Positions 33,501 through 47,700 of a stretch of 64,000 nt of DNA are shown here, one piece after another; the stretch's first letter is position 1, and the number at the start of each line of letters is the position of its first letter. The notes under the pieces are model-generated. The model saw only the letters and a list, made by a program, of their open reading frames with translations, ran no database searches and was not told where the DNA came from. Where the stretch lies: assembly GCA_964017155.1 (NCBI GenBank), contig OZ024861.1, positions 52,900,309 through 52,964,308 on the forward strand. The letters are read 5' to 3'. The position numbers and the translations under genes are program-made. This DNA is from Oasisia sp. SBJ-2009 (Eukaryota > Annelida > Polychaeta > Sabellida > Siboglinidae).

Positions 33501-36500
33501 TGACTTAGTCGTTTTCCTCGATTTTCCGAAAGTTGGCCATATGACGCGCACGGCCATTGTGTTTCCTCGAGAGGGTCGTAGTTACTCCCCTTGCGCGACA
33601 CACGCCCGAGAAGACCGACCAGCGCGTCGAACTTTGCCGTTTTTCTCGATTCGCAGAACTGATCCCCCGTAGACGGATAGGACTTAGTCGTTTTTCTCGA
33701 TTTGTTTCCAAAAGTTGGCAAAACGACGCGCCCGGTCGGTCATTCGTCTACATGCACAAGTAATCTCTACCGTCGTCGAGTCCGTCTTTCCCGTCTCTCT
33801 CCCTCCGCCGGCCAGGGCCGGGCCGCGCCGGGCCGGGCCGCGCCGATCAGTTACCGGCGCTCGGCCGGGCTTCGGAACGCGACCGGAGGCAAGGCTTCGG
33901 CGCACACGACCGGGCCGGGCTTCGGCATGCGACCGGCGGCCGGGCTTCGGAACGCGACCAGGCTTCGGCGCACACGACTGGGCCAGGTTTCGGCACGCCG
34001 CTTGCTCAACTGATCCCCCGTAGACGGATTCGGACTTTGTCGTCGTTTTCATCGATTTCTCCAACTATCACCCTGTTAAGGTCGCCAAATGCCTCGTCTC
34101 CTCATCTAGCTAGTGTTTCCTTATTACTCCCGCCGTTTACCCGCCGGTCGGTACGGAATTCTGTTGAAAAGAATGTAGACAGACATTTACGCTTCCCCAA
34201 CTGATCCCCCGTAGACGGATCGGACTTTGGCGTCGTTTTCCTCGATTTCTCCAACTATCACCCTGTTAAGGTCGCCAAATGCCTCGTCACCTCATCTAGT
34301 TAGTGTTTCCTTATTACTCCCGCCGTTTACCCGCCGGTCGGGACGGAATTCTGTTGAAAAGAATGTAGACAGACATTTACGCTTCTCCAACTGATCCCCC
34401 GTAGACGGATCGGACTTTGTCGTTTTCCTCGATTTTCCGAAAGTTGGCACAATGACGCGCACGGCCATTGTGCTTCCTTGGGAGAGTCGTAGTTACTCCC
34501 CGTGCGCGACACACGCCCGAGAAGACCGACCGGCGCGTCGAACTTTGCCGTTTTTCTCGATTCGCAGAACTGATCCACCGCAGACGGATATGACTTAGTC
34601 GTTTTCCTCGATTTTCCGAAAGTTGGCCATAAGACGCGCACGGCCATTGTGTTTCCTCGAGAGGGTCGTAGTTACTCCCCTTGCGCGACACACGCCCGAG
34701 AAGACCGACCAGCGCGTCGAACTTTGCCGTTTTTCTCGATTCGCAGAACTGATCCCCCGTAGACGGATAGGACTTAGTCGTTTTTCTCGATTTGTTTCCA
34801 AAAGTTGGCAAAACGACGCGCCCGGTCGGTCATTCGTCTACATGCACAAGTAATCTCTACCGTCGTCGAGTCCGTCTTTCCCGTCTCTCTCCCTCCGCCG
34901 GCCAGGGCCGGGCCGCGCCGGGCCGGGCCGCGCCGATCAGTTACCGGCGCTCGGCCGGGCTTCGGAACGCGACCGGAGGCAAGGCTTCGGCGCACACGAC
35001 CGGGCCGGGCTTCGGCATGCGACCGGCGGCCGGGCTTCGGAACGCGACCAGGCTTCGGCGCACACGACTGGGCCAGGTTTCGGCACGCCGCTTGCTCAAC
35101 TGATCCCCCGTAGACGGATTCGGACTTTGTCGTCGTTTTCATCGATTTCTCCAACTATCACCCTGTTAAGGTCGCCAAATGCCTCGTCTCCTCATCTAGC
35201 TAGTGTTTCCTTATTACTCCCGCCGTTTACCCGCCGGTCGGTACGGAATTCTGTTGAAAAGAATGTAGACAGACATTTACGCTTCCCCAACTGATCCCCC
35301 GTAGACGGATCGGACTTTGGCGTCGTTTTCCTCGATTTCTCCAACTATCACCCTGTTAAGGTCGCCAAATGCCTCGTCACCTCATCTAGTTAGTGTTTCC
35401 TTATTACTCCCGCCGTTTACCCGCCGGTCGGGACGGAATTCTGTTGAAAAGAATGTAGACAGACATTTACGCTTCTCCAACTGATCCCCCGTAGACGGAT
35501 CGGACTTTGTCGTTTTCCTCGATTTTCCGAAAGTTGGCACAATGACGCGCACGGCCATTGTGCTTCCTTGGGAGAGTCGTAGTTACTCCCCGTGCGCGAC
35601 ACACGCCCGAGAAGACCGACCGGCGCGTCGAACTTTGCCGTTTTTCTCGATTCGCAGAACTGATCCACCGCAGACGGATATGACTTAGTCGTTTTCCTCG
35701 ATTTTCCGAAAGTTGGCCATATGACGCGCACGGCCATTGTGTTTCCTCGAGAGGGTCGTAGTTACTCCCCTTGCGCGACACACGCCCGAGAAGACCGACC
35801 AGCGCGTCGAACTTTGCCGTTTTTCTCGATTCGCAGAACTGATCCCCCGTAGACGGATAGGACTTAGTCGTTTTTCTCGATTTGTTTCCAAAAGTTGGCA
35901 AAACGACGCGCCCGGTCGGTCATTCGTCTACATGCACAAGTAATCTCTACCGTCGTCGAGTCCGTCTTTCCCGTCTCTCTCCCTCCGCCGGCCAGGGCCG
36001 GGCCGCGCCGGGCCGGGCCGCGCCGATCAGTTACCGGCGCTCGGCCGGGCTTCGGAACGCGACCGGAGGCAAGGCTTCGGCGCACACGACCGGGCCGGGC
36101 TTCGGCATGCGACCGGCGGCCGGGCTTCGGAACGCGACCAGGCTTCGGCGCACACGACTGGGCCAGGTTTCGGCACGCCGCTTGCTCAACTGATCCCCCG
36201 TAGACGGATTCGGACTTTGTCGTCGTTTTCATCGATTTCTCCAACTATCACCCTGTTAAGGTCGCCAAATGCCTCGTCTCCTCATCTAGCTAGTGTTTCC
36301 TTATTACTCCCGCCGTTTACCCGCCGGTCGGTACGGAATTCTGTTGAAAAGAATGTAGACAGACATTTACGCTTCCCCAACTGATCCCCCGTAGACGGAT
36401 CGGACTTTGGCGTCGTTTTCCTCGATTTCTCCAACTATCACCCTGTTAAGGTCGCCAAATGCCTCGTCACCTCATCTAGTTAGTGTTTCCTTATTACTCC

Positions 36501-37335
36501 CGCCGTTTACCCGCCGGTCGGGACGGAATTCTGTTGAAAAGAATGTAGACAGACATTTACGCTTCCCCAACTGATCCCCCGTAGACGGATCGGACTTTGT
36601 CGTTTTCCTCGATTTTCCGAAAGTTGGCACAATGACGCGCACGGCCATTGTGCTTCCTTGGGAGAGTCGTAGTTACTCCCCGTGCGCGACACACGCCCGA
36701 GAAGACCGACCGGCGCGTCGAACTTTGCCGTTTTTCTCGATTCGCAGAACTGATCCACCGCAGACGGATATGACTTAGTCGTTTTCCTCGATTTTCCGAA
36801 AGTTGGCCATATGACGCGCACGGCCATTGTGTTTCCTCGAGAGGGTCGTAGTTACTCCCCTTGCGCGACACACGCCCGAGAAGACCGACCAGCGCGTCGA
36901 ACTTTGCCGTTTTTCTCGATTCGCAGAACTGATCCCCCGTAGACGGATAGGACTTAGTCGTTTTTCTCGATTTGTTTCCAAAAGTTGGCAAAACGACGCG
37001 CCCGGTCGGTCATTCGTCTACATGCACAAGTAATCTCTACCGTCGTCGAGTCCGTCTTTCCCGTCTCTCTCCCTCCGCCGGCCAGGGCCGGGCCGCGCCG
37101 GGCCGGGCCGCGCCGATCAGTTACCGGCGCTCGGCCGGGCTTCGGAACGCGACCGGAGGCAAGGCTTCGGCGCACACGACCGGGCCGGGCTTCGGCATGC
37201 GACCGGCGGCCGGGCTTCGGAACGCGACCAGGCTTCGGCGCACACGACTGGGCCAGGTTTCGGCACGCCGCTTGCTCAACTGATCCCCCGTAGACTGATT
37301 CGGACTTTGTCGTCGTTTTCATCGATTTCTCCAAC
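27527..37335 (+). repeat. 1090-bp higher-order repeat block 2 (9 units)
   Basis: Units start at 27527 (1089 bp), 28616, 29706, 30796, 31886, 32976, 34066, 35156 and 36246. The order of unit variants repeats that of block 1 with seven units missing. Private changes include TTCTGCATG near 30654 and ATTATGTTG near 33261. Confidence 0.96.
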
Positions 37336-39733
37336 TATCACCCTGTTAAGGTCGCCAAATGCCTCGTCACCTCATCTAGCTAGTGTTTCCTTATTACTCC
37401 CGCCATTTACCCACCGGTCGGCACGGAATTCTGTTGAAAAGAATGTAGACAGACATTTACGCTTCCCCAACTGATCCCCCGTAGACGGATCGGACTTTGG
37501 CGTCGTTTTCCTCTATTTCTCCAACTATCACCCTGTTAAGGTCGCCAAATGCCTCGTCACCTCATCTAGTTAGTGGTTCCTTATTACTCCCGCCGTTTAC
37601 CCGCCGGTCGGTACGGAATTCTGTTGAAAAGAATGTAGACAGACATTTACGCTTCCCCAACTGATCCCCCGTAGACGGATGGGACTTTGTCGTTTTTCTC
37701 AGTTTTTCCGACGTATCACCCTGTTAAGGTCGCCAAATGCCTCGCTCGTCGTCTAATGATTTTATTAGTGGTTCCTTATTACTCCCGCCGTTTACCCACC
37801 GGTCGGCACGGCACGGCACGGAACTTTGTTGAAACAGGTTTAAACAGAAATTATCGTTTCCCCAACTGATCCCCGTAGACGGATCGGACTTTGTCGTTTT
37901 CCTCGATTTTCCGAAAGTTGGCAAAATGACGCGCACGGCCATTGGGCTTCCTCGGGAGAGTCGTAGTTACTCCCCGTGCGCGACACACGCCCGAGAAGAC
38001 CGACCGGCGCGTCGAACTTTGCCGTTTTTCTCGATTCGCAGAACTGATCCCCCGCAGACGGATATGACAGTCGTTTTCCTCGATTTTCCGAAAGTTGGCC
38101 AAATGACGCGCACGGCCATTGCGTTTCCTCGAGAGGGTCGTAGTTACTCCTCGTGCGCGACACACGCCCAAGAAGACCGACCGGCGCGTCGAACTTTGCC
38201 GTTTTTCTCGATTCGCATAACTGATCCCCCGTAGACGGATAGGACTTAGTCGTTTTTCTCGATTTGTTTCCAAAAGTTGGCAAAACGACGCGCCCGGTCG
38301 GTCATTCGTCCACATGCACGAGTGATCTCTACCGTCGTCGAGTCCGTCTTTCCCGTCTCTCTCCCTCCGCCGGCCCGGGCCGGGCCGCGCCGGGCCGGGC
38401 CGCACCGATCAGTTACCGGCGCTCGGCCGGGCTTCGGAACGCGACCGGCGGCAAGGCTTCGGCGCACACGCCCGGGCCGGGCTTCGGCATGCGACCGGCG
38501 GCCGGGCTTCGGAACGCGACCAGGCTTCGGCGCACACGACCGGGCCAGGTTTCGGCACGCCGCTTGCTCAACTGATCCCCCGTAGACGGATCGGACTTTG
38601 TCGTCGTTTTCCTCGATTTCTCCAACTATCACCCTGTTAAGGTCGCCAAATGCCTCGTCACCTCATCTAGTTAGTGGTTCCTTATTACTCCCTCCGTTTA
38701 CCCGCCGGTCGGTACGGAATTCTGTTGAAAAGAATGTAGACAGACATTTACGCTTCCCCAACTGATCCCCCGTAGACGGATGGGACTTTGTCGTTTTTCT
38801 CAGTTTTTCCGACGTATCAGCCTGTTTAGGTCGCCAAATGCCTCGCTCGTCGTCTAATGATTTTATATTAGTGGTTCCTTATTACTCCCGCCGTTTACCC
38901 ACCGGTCGGCACGGCACGGCACGGAACTTTGTTGAAACAGGTTTAAACAGAAATTCTCGTTTCCCCAACTGATCCCCCGTAGACGGATCGGACTTTGTCG
39001 TTTTCCTCGATTTTCCGAAAGTTGGCAAAATGACGCGCACGGCCATTGGGCTTCCTCGGGAGAGTCGTAGTTACTCCCCGTGCGCGACACAAGCCCGAGA
39101 AGACCGACCGGCGCGTCGAACTTTGCCGTTTTTCTCGATTCGTAGAACTGATCCCCCGCAGACGGATATGACTTAGTCGTTTTCCTCGATTTTCCGAAAG
39201 TTGGCCAAATGACGCGCACGGCCATTGCGTTTCCTCGAGAGGGTCGTAGTTACTCCTCGTGCGCGACACACGCCCGAGAAGACCGACCGGCGCGTCGAAC
39301 TTTGCCGTTTTTCTCGATTCGCAGAACTGATCCCCCGTAGACGGATAGGACTTAGTCGTTTTTCTCGATTTGTTTTCAAAAGTTGGCAAAACGACGCGCC
39401 CGATCGGTCATTCGTCTACATGCACAAGTGATCTCTACCGTCGTCGATTCCGTCTTTCCCGTCTCTCTCCCTCCGCCGGCCAGGGCCGGGCCGCGCCGGG
39501 CCGGGCCGCGCCGATCAGTTACCGGCGCTCGGCCGGGCTTCGGAACGCGACCGGAGGCAAGGCTTCGGCGCACACGACCGGGCCGGGCTTCGGCATGCGA
39601 CCGGCGGCCGGGCTTCGGAACGCGACCAGGCTTCGGCGCACTCGACTGGGCCAGGTTTCGGCACGCCGCTTGCTCAACTGATCCCCCGTAGACGGATTCG
39701 GACTTTGTCGTCGTTTTCATCGATTTCTCCAAC
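37336..39733 (+). repeat. 2398-bp composite block, copy 2
   Basis: Same eleven modules in the same order as 25129-27526, offset 12207 bp. It keeps the private changes of copy 1, such as GCATAACTGATCC in the second B and TATCAGCCTGTTTAGG at the second A-beta. Copy 2 runs on into edge-type sequence (CACAAGTGATC), whereas copy 1 re-enters 1090-bp units. Confidence 0.94.
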
Positions 39734-41790
39734 TATCACCCTGTTAAGGTCGCCAAATGCCTCGTCAAGTCATCTAGCTAGTGTTTCCTTATTACTCCCG
39801 CCGTTTACCCACCGGTCGGCACGGAATTCTGTTGAAAAGAATGTAGACATACATTTACGCTTCCCCAACTGATCCCCCGTAGACGGATCGGACTTTGGCG
39901 TCGTTTTCCTCGATTTCTCCAACTATCACCCTGTTAAGGTCGCCAAATGCCTCGTCACCTCATCTAGTTAGTGTTTCCTTATTACTCCCGCCCTTTACCC
40001 GCCGGTCGGTACGGAATTCTGTTGAAAAGAATGTAGACAGACATTTACGCTTCCCCAACTGATCCCCCGTAGACGGATGGGACTTTGTCGTTTTTCTCAG
40101 TTTTTCCGATGTATCACCCTGTTAAGGTCGCCAAATGCCTCGCTCGTCGTCTAATGATTTTATATTAGTGGTTCCTTATTACTCCCGCCGTTTACCCACC
40201 GGTCGGCACGGCACGGCACGGCACGGAACTTTGTTGAAACAGGTTTAAACAGAAATTCTCGTTTCCCCAACTGATCCCCCGTAGACGGATCGGACTTTGT
40301 CGTTTTCCTCGATTTTCCGAAAGTTGGCAAAATGACGCGCACGGCCATTGGGCTTCCTCGGGAGAGTCGTAGTTACTCCCCGTGCGCGACACACGCCCGA
40401 GAAGACCGACCGGCGCGTCGAACTTGCCGTTTTTCTCGATTCGCAGAACTGATCCCCCGCAGACGGATATGACAGTCGTTTTCCTCGATTTTCCGAAAGT
40501 TGGCCAAATGACGCGCACGGCCATTGCTTTTCCTCGAGAGGGTCGTAGTTACTCCTCGTGCGCGACACACGCCCAAGAAGACAGACCGGCGCGTCGAACT
40601 TTGCCGTTTTTCTCGATTCGCAGAACTGATCCCCCGTAGACGGATAGGACTTAGTCGTTTTTCTCGATTTGTTTCCAAAAGTTGGCAAAACGACGCGCCC
40701 GGTCGGTCATTCGTCTACATGCACAAATGATCTCTACCGTCGTCGAGTCCGTCTTTCCCGTCTCTCTCCCTCCGCCGGCCCGGGCCGGGCCGCGCCGGGC
40801 CCGGCCGCGCCGATCAGTTACCGGCGCTCGGCCGGGCTTCGGAACGCGACCGGCGGCAAGGCTTCGGCGCACACGCCCGGGCCGGGCTTCGGCATGCGAC
40901 CGGCGGCCGGGCTTCGGAACGCGATCAGGCTTCGGCGCACACGACCGGGCCAGGTTTCGGCACGCCGCTTGCTCAACTGATCCCCCGTAGACGGATCGGA
41001 CTTTGTCGTCGTTTTCATCGATTTCTCCAACTATCACCCTGTTAAGGTCGCCAAATGCCTCGTCACCTCATCTAGCTAGTGGTTCCTTATTACTCCCGCC
41101 GTTTACCCACCGGTCGGCACGGAATTCTGTTGAAAAGAATGTAGACAGATATTTACGCTTCCCCAACTGATCCCCGTAGACGGATGGGACTTTGTCGTTT
41201 TTCTCAGTTTTTCCGACGTATCACCCTGTTAAGGTCGCCAAATGCCTCGCTCGTCGTCTAATGATTTTATATTAGTGGTTCCTTATTACTCCCGCCGTTT
41301 ACCCACCGGTCGGCACGGCACGGCACGGAACTTTGTTGAAACAGGTTTAAACAGAAATTCTCCTTTCCCCAACTGATCCCCCGTAGACGGATCGGACTTT
41401 GTCGTTTTCCTCGATTTTCCGAAAGTTGGCAAAATGACGCGCACGGCCATTGCGTTTCCTCGAGAGGGTCGTAGTTACTCCTCGTGCGCGACACACGCCC
41501 GAGAAGACCGACCGGCGCGTCGAACTTTGCCGTTTTTCTCGATTCGCAGAACTTATCCCCCGCAGACGGATATGACTTAGTCGTTTTCCTCGATTTTCCG
41601 AAAGTTGGCCAAATGACGCGCACGGCCATTGCGTTTCCTCGGGAGAGTCGTAGTTACTCCTCGTGCGCGACACACGCCCAAGAAGACCGACCGGCGCGTC
41701 GAACTTTGCCGTTTTTCTCGATTCGCAGAACTGATCCCCCGTAGACGGATAGGACTTAGTCGTTTTTCTCGATTTGTTTCCAAAAGTTGG

Positions 41791-42122
41791 CAAAACGACG
41801 CGCCCGGTCGGTCATTCGTCTATATGCACAGGTGATCTCTACCGCCGTCGAGTCCGTCTTTCCCGTCTCTCTCCCTCCGCCGGCCAGGGCCGGGCAGCGC
41901 CGATCAGTTACCGGCGCTCGGCCGGGCTTCGGAATGCGACCGGAGGCAAGGCTTCGGCGCACACGACCGGGCCGGGCTTCGGCATGCGACCGGCGGCCGG
42001 GCTTCGGAACGCGACCAGGCTTCGGCGCACACGACTGGGCCAGGTTTCGGCACGCCGCTTGCTCAACTGATCCCCCGTAGACTGATTCGGACTTTGTCGT
42101 CGTTTTCATCGATTTCTCAAAC
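41791..42122 (+). repeat. Shortened C module (332 bp)
   Basis: Only one GC unit remains (CCAGGGCCGGGCAGCGCC), 15 bp shorter than the usual C, and the four-run G-quadruplex motif is lost. The duplicate is at 46059-46390. Confidence 0.85.
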
Positions 42123-44344
42123 TATCACCCTGTTAAGGTCGCCAAATGCCTCGTCACCTCATCTAGTTAGTGGTTCCTTATTACTCCCGCCGTTTACCCG
42201 CCGGTCGGTACGGAATTCTGTTGAAAAGAATGTAGACAGACATTTACGCTTCCCCAACTGATCCCCCGTAGACGGATGGGACTTTGTCGTTTTTCTCAGT
42301 TTTTCCGACGTATCACCCTGTTAAGGTCGCCAAATGCCTCGCTCGTCGTCTAATGATTTTATATTAGTGGTTCCTTATTACTCCCGCCGTTTACCCACCG
42401 GTCGGCACGGCACGGCACGGAACTTTGTTGAAACAGGTTTAAACAGGTATTCTCGTTTCCCCAACTGATCCCCCGTAGACGGATCGGACTTTGTCGTTTT
42501 CCTCGATTTTCCGAAAGTTGGCAAAATGACGCGCACGGCCATTGGGCTTCCTTGGGAGAGGCGTAGTTACTCCCCGTGCGCGACACACGCCCGAGAAGAC
42601 CGACCGGCGCGTCGAACTTTGCCGTTTTTCTCGATTCGCAGAACTGATCCCCCGTAGACGGATAGGACTTAGTCGTTTTTCTCGATTTGTTTCCAAAAGT
42701 TGGCAAAACGACGCGCCCGGTCGGTCATTCGTCTACATGCACAAGTGATCTCTACCGTCGTCGAGTCCGTCTTTCCCGTCTCTCTCCCTCCGCGAAGGGC
42801 CGCGCCGGGCCGGGCCGCGCCGATCAGTTACCGGCGCTCGGCCGGGCTTCGGAACGCGACCGGAGGCAAGGCTTCGGCGCACACGACCGGGCCGGGCTTC
42901 GGCATGCGACAGGCGGCCGGGCTTCGGAACGCGACCAGGCTTCGGCGCACACGACTGGGCCAGGTTTCGGCACGCCGCTTGCTCAACTGATCCCCCGTAG
43001 ACTGATTCGGACTTTGTCGTCGTTTTCATCGATTTCTCCAACTATCACCCTGTTAAGGTCGCCAAATGCCTCGACACCTCATCTAGCTAGTGGTTCCTTA
43101 TTACTCCCGCCGTTTACCCACCGGTCGGCACGGAATTCTGTTGAAAAGAATGTAGACAGACATTTACGCTTCCCCAACTGATCCCCGTAGACGGATGGGA
43201 CTTTGTCGTTTTTCTCAGTTTTTCCGACGTATCACCCTGTTAAGGTCGCCAAATGCCTCGTCACCTCATCTAGTTAGTGGTTCCTTATTACTCCCGCCGT
43301 TTACCCGCCGGTCGGTACGGAATTCTGTTGAAAAGAATGTAGACAGACATTTACGCTTCCCCAACTGATCCCCCGTAGACGGATGGGACTTTGTCGTTTT
43401 TCTCAGTTTTTCCGACGTATCACCCTGTTAAGGTCGCCAAATGCCTCGCTCGTCGTCTAATGATTTTATATTAGTGGTTCCTTATTACTCCCGCCGTTTA
43501 CCCACCGGTCGGCACGGCACGGCACGGAACTTTGTTGAAACAGGTTTAAACAGAAATTCTCGTTTCCCCAACTGATCCCCAGTAGACGGATCGGACTTTG
43601 TCGTTTTCCTCGATTTTCCGAAAGTTGGCAAAATGACGCGCACGGCCATTGGGCTTCCTTGGGAGAGTCGTAGTTACTCCCCGTGCGCGACACACGCCCG
43701 AGAAGACCGACCGGCGCGTCGAACTTTGCCGTTTTTCTCGATTCGCAGAACTGATCCCCCGTAGACGGATAGGACTTAGACGTTTTTCTCGATTTGTTTC
43801 GAAAAGTTGGCAAAACGACGCGCCCGGTCGGTCATTCGTCTACATGCACAAGTGATCTCTACCGTCGTCGAGTCCGTCTTTCCCGTCTCTCTCCCTCCGC
43901 CGGCCCGGGCCGGGCCGCGCCGGGCCGGGCCGCGCCGATCAGTTACCGGCGCTCGGCCGGGCTTCGGAACGCGACCGGCGGCAAGGCTTCGGCGCACACG
44001 CCCGGGCCGGGCTTCGGCATGCGACCGGCGGCCGGGCTTCGGAACGCGACCAGGCTTCGGCGCACACGACCGGGCCAGGTTTCGGCACGCCGCTTGCTCA
44101 ACTGATCCCCCGTAGACGGATCGGACTTTGTTGTCGTTTTCCTCGATTTCTCCAACTATCACCCTGTTAAGGTCGCCAAATGCCTCGTCACCTCATCTAG
44201 TTAGTGGTTCCTTATTACTCCCGCCGTTTACCCGCCGGTCGGTACGGAATTCTGTTGAAAAGAATGTAGACAGACATTTACGCTTCCCCAACTGATCCCC
44301 CGTAGACGGATGGGACTTTGTCGTTTTTCTCAGTTTTTCCGACG

Positions 44345-44592
44345 TATCACCCTGTTAAGGTCGCAAAATGCCTCGCTCGTCGTCTAATGATTTTATATTA
44401 GTGGTTCCTTATTACTCCCGCCGTTTACCCACCGGTCGACACGGCCCGGCACGGAACTTTGTTGAAACAGGTTTAAACAGGTATTCTCGTTTCCCCAACT
44501 GAAACAGGTTTAAACAGAAATTCTCGTTTCCCCAACTGATCCCCCGTAGACGGATCGGACTTTGTCGTTTTCCTCGATTTTCCGAAAGTTGG
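44345..44592 (+). repeat. A-beta module with 37-bp internal duplication
   Basis: A 37-bp piece from GAAACAGG to CCCCAACT is present twice (44464-44500, 44501-44537). The first copy reads CAGGTATTCTCG and the second CAGAAATTCTCG, the two known A-beta alleles (compare 42447 and 41356). The module is therefore an exchange product between alleles. It also appears at 48613-48860 and 50508-50755. Confidence 0.88.
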
Positions 44593-44795
44593 CAAAATGA
44601 CGCGCACGGCCATTGGGCTTCCTTGGGAGAGTCGTAGTTACTCCCCGTGCGCGACACACGCCCGAGAAGACCGACCGGCGCGTCGAACTTTGCCGTTTTT
44701 CTCGATTCGCAGAACTGATCCCCCGTAGACGGATCGGACTTTGTCGTTTTCCTCGATTTTCCGAAAGTTGGCAAAATGACGCGCACGGCCATTGC

Positions 44796-47700
44796 GTTTC
44801 CTCGAGAGGGTCGTAGTTACTCCTCGTGCGCGACACACGCCCAAGAAGACAGACCGGCGCGTCGAACTTTGCCGTTTTTCTCGATTCGCAGAACTGATCC
44901 CCCGTAGACGGATAGGACTTAGTCGTTTTTCTCGATTTGTTTCCAAAAGTTGGCAAAACGACGCGCCCGGTCGGTCATTCGTCTACATGCACAAATGATC
45001 TCTACCGTCGTCGAGTCCGTCTTTCCCGTCTCTCTCCCTCCGCCGGCCCGGGCCGGGCCGCGCCGGGCCCGGCCGCGCCGATCAGTTACCGGCGCTCGGC
45101 CGGGCTTCGGAACGCGACCGGCGGCAAGGCTTCGGCGCACACGCCCGGGCCGGGCTTCGGCATGCGACCGGCGGCCGGGCTTCGGAACGCGATCAGGCTT
45201 CGGCGCACACGACCGGGCCAGGTTTCGGCACGCCGCTTGCTCAACTGATCCCCCGTAGACGGATCGGACTTTGTCGTCGTTTTCATCGATTTCTCCAACT
45301 ATCACCCTGTTAAGGTCGCCAAATGCCTCGTCACCTCATCTAGCTAGTGGTTCCTTATTACTCCCGCCGTTTACCCACCGGTCGGCACGGAATTATGTTG
45401 AAAAGAATGTAGACAGATATTTACGCTTCCCCAACTGATCCCCGTAGACGGATGGGACTTTGTCGTTTTTCTCAGTTTTTCCGACGTATCACCTTGTTAA
45501 GGTCGCCAAATGCCTCGCTCGTCGTCTAATGATTTTATATTAGTGGTTCCTTATTACTCCCGCCGTTTACCCACCGGTCGGCACGGCACGGCACGGAACT
45601 TTGTTGAAACAGGTTTAAACAGAAATTCTCCTTTCCCCAACTGATCCCCCGTAGACGGATCGGACTTTGTCGTTTTCCTCGATTTTCCGAAAGTTGGCAA
45701 AATGACGCGCACGGCCATTGCGTTTCCTCGAGAGGGTCGTAGTTACTCCTCGTGCGCGACACACGCCCGAGAAGACCGACCGGCGCGTCGAACTTTGCCG
45801 TTTTTCTCGATTCGCAGAACTTATCCCCCGCAGACGGATATGACTTAGTCGTTTTCCTCGATTTTCCGAAAGTTGGCAAAATGACGCGCACGACCATTGC
45901 GTTTCCTCGGGAGAGTCGTAGTTACTCCTCGTGCGCGACACACGCCCAAGAAGACCGACCGGCGCGTCGAACTTTGCCGTTTTTCTCGATTCGCAGAACT
46001 GATCCCCCGTAGACGGATAGGACTTAGTCGTTTTTCTCGATTTGTTTCCAAAAGTTGGCAAAACGACGCGCCCGGTCGGTCATTCGTCTATATGCACAGG
46101 TGATCTCTACCGCCGTCGAGTCCGTCTTTCCCGTCTCTCTCCCTCCGCCGGCCAGGGCCGGGCAGCGCCGATCAGTTACCGGCGCTCGGCCGGGCTTCGG
46201 AATGCGACCGGAGGCAAGGCTTCGGCGCACACGACCGGGCCGGGCTTCGGCATGCGACCGGCGGCCGGGCTTCGGAACGCGACCAGGCTTCGGCGCACAC
46301 GACTGGGCCAGGTTTCGGCACGCCGCTTGCTCAACTGATCCCCCGTAGACTGATTCGGACTTTGTCGTCGTTTTCATCGATTTCTCAAACTATCACCCTG
46401 TTAAGGTCGCCAAATGCCTCGTCACCTCATCTAGTTAGTGGTTCCTTATTACTCCCGCCGTTTACCCGCCGGTCGGTACGGAATTCTGTTGAAAAGAATG
46501 TAGACAGACATTTACGCTTCCCCAACTGATCCCCCGTAGACGGATGGGACTTTGTCGTTTTTCTCAGTTTTTCCGACGTATCACCCTGTTAAGGTCGCCA
46601 AATGCCTCGCTCGTCGTCTAATGATTTTATATTAGTGGTTCCTTATTACTCCCGCCGTTTACCCACCGGTCGGCACGGCACGGCACGGAACTTTGTTGAA
46701 ACAGGTTTAAACAGGTATTCTCGTTTCCCCAACTGATCCCCCGTAGACGGATCGGACTTTGTCGTTTTCCTCGATTTTCCGAAAGTTGGCAAAATGACGC
46801 GCACGGCCATTAGGCTTCCTTGGGAGAGGCGTAGTTACTCCCCGTGCGCGACACACGCCCGAGAAGACCGACCGGCGCGTCGAACTTTGCCGTTTTTCTC
46901 GATTCGCAGAACTGATCCCCCGTAGACGGATAGGACTTAGTCGTTTTTCTCGATTTGTTTCCAAAAGTTGGCAAAACGACGCGCCCGGTCGGTCATTCGT
47001 CTACATGCACAAGTGATCTCTACCGTCGTCGAGTCCGTCTTTCCCGTCTCTCTCCCTCCGCGAAGGGCCGCGCCGGGCCGGGCCGCGCCGATCAGTTACC
47101 GGCGCTCGGCCGGGCTTCGGAACGCGACCGGAGGCAAGGCTTCGGCGCACACGACCGGGCCGGGCTTCGGCATGCGACAGGCGGCCGGGCTTCGGAACGC
47201 GACCAGGCTTCGGCGCACACGACTGGGCCAGGTTTCGGCACGCCGCTTGCTCAACTGATCCCCCGTAGACTGATTCGGACTTTGTCGTCGTTTTCATCGA
47301 TTTCTCCAACTATCACCCTGTTAAGGTCGCCAAATGCCTCGACACCTCATCTAGCTAGTGGTTCCTTATTACTCCCGCCGTTTACCCACCGGTCGGCACG
47401 GAATTCTGTTGAAAAGAATGTAGACAGACATTTACGCTTCCCCAACTGATCCCCGTAGACGGATGGGACTTTGTCGTTTTTCTCAGTTTTTCCGACGTAT
47501 CACCCTGTTAAGGTCGCCAAATGCCTCGTCACCTCATCTAGTAAGTGGTTCCTTATTACTCCCGCCGTTTACCCGCCGGTCGGTACGGAATTCTGTTGAA
47601 AAGAATGTAGACAGACATTTACGCTTCCCCAACTGATCCCCCGTAGACGGATGGGACTTTGTCGTTTTTCTCAGTTTTTCCGACGTATCACCCTGTTAAG

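Larger units (their letters stand above)
40528..44734 (+). repeat. 4.2-kb segment, tandem duplication copy 1
   Basis: Repeats at 44796-49002, offset 4268 bp, with about a dozen differences seen by eye. Unusual shared marks are GAAGACAGACC in B, GGGCCCGGCC in the C at 40686, the short C at 41791, the CGAAGGGCC C at 42704, and the doubled A-beta at 44345. The right breakpoint falls inside a linker. Confidence 0.9.
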
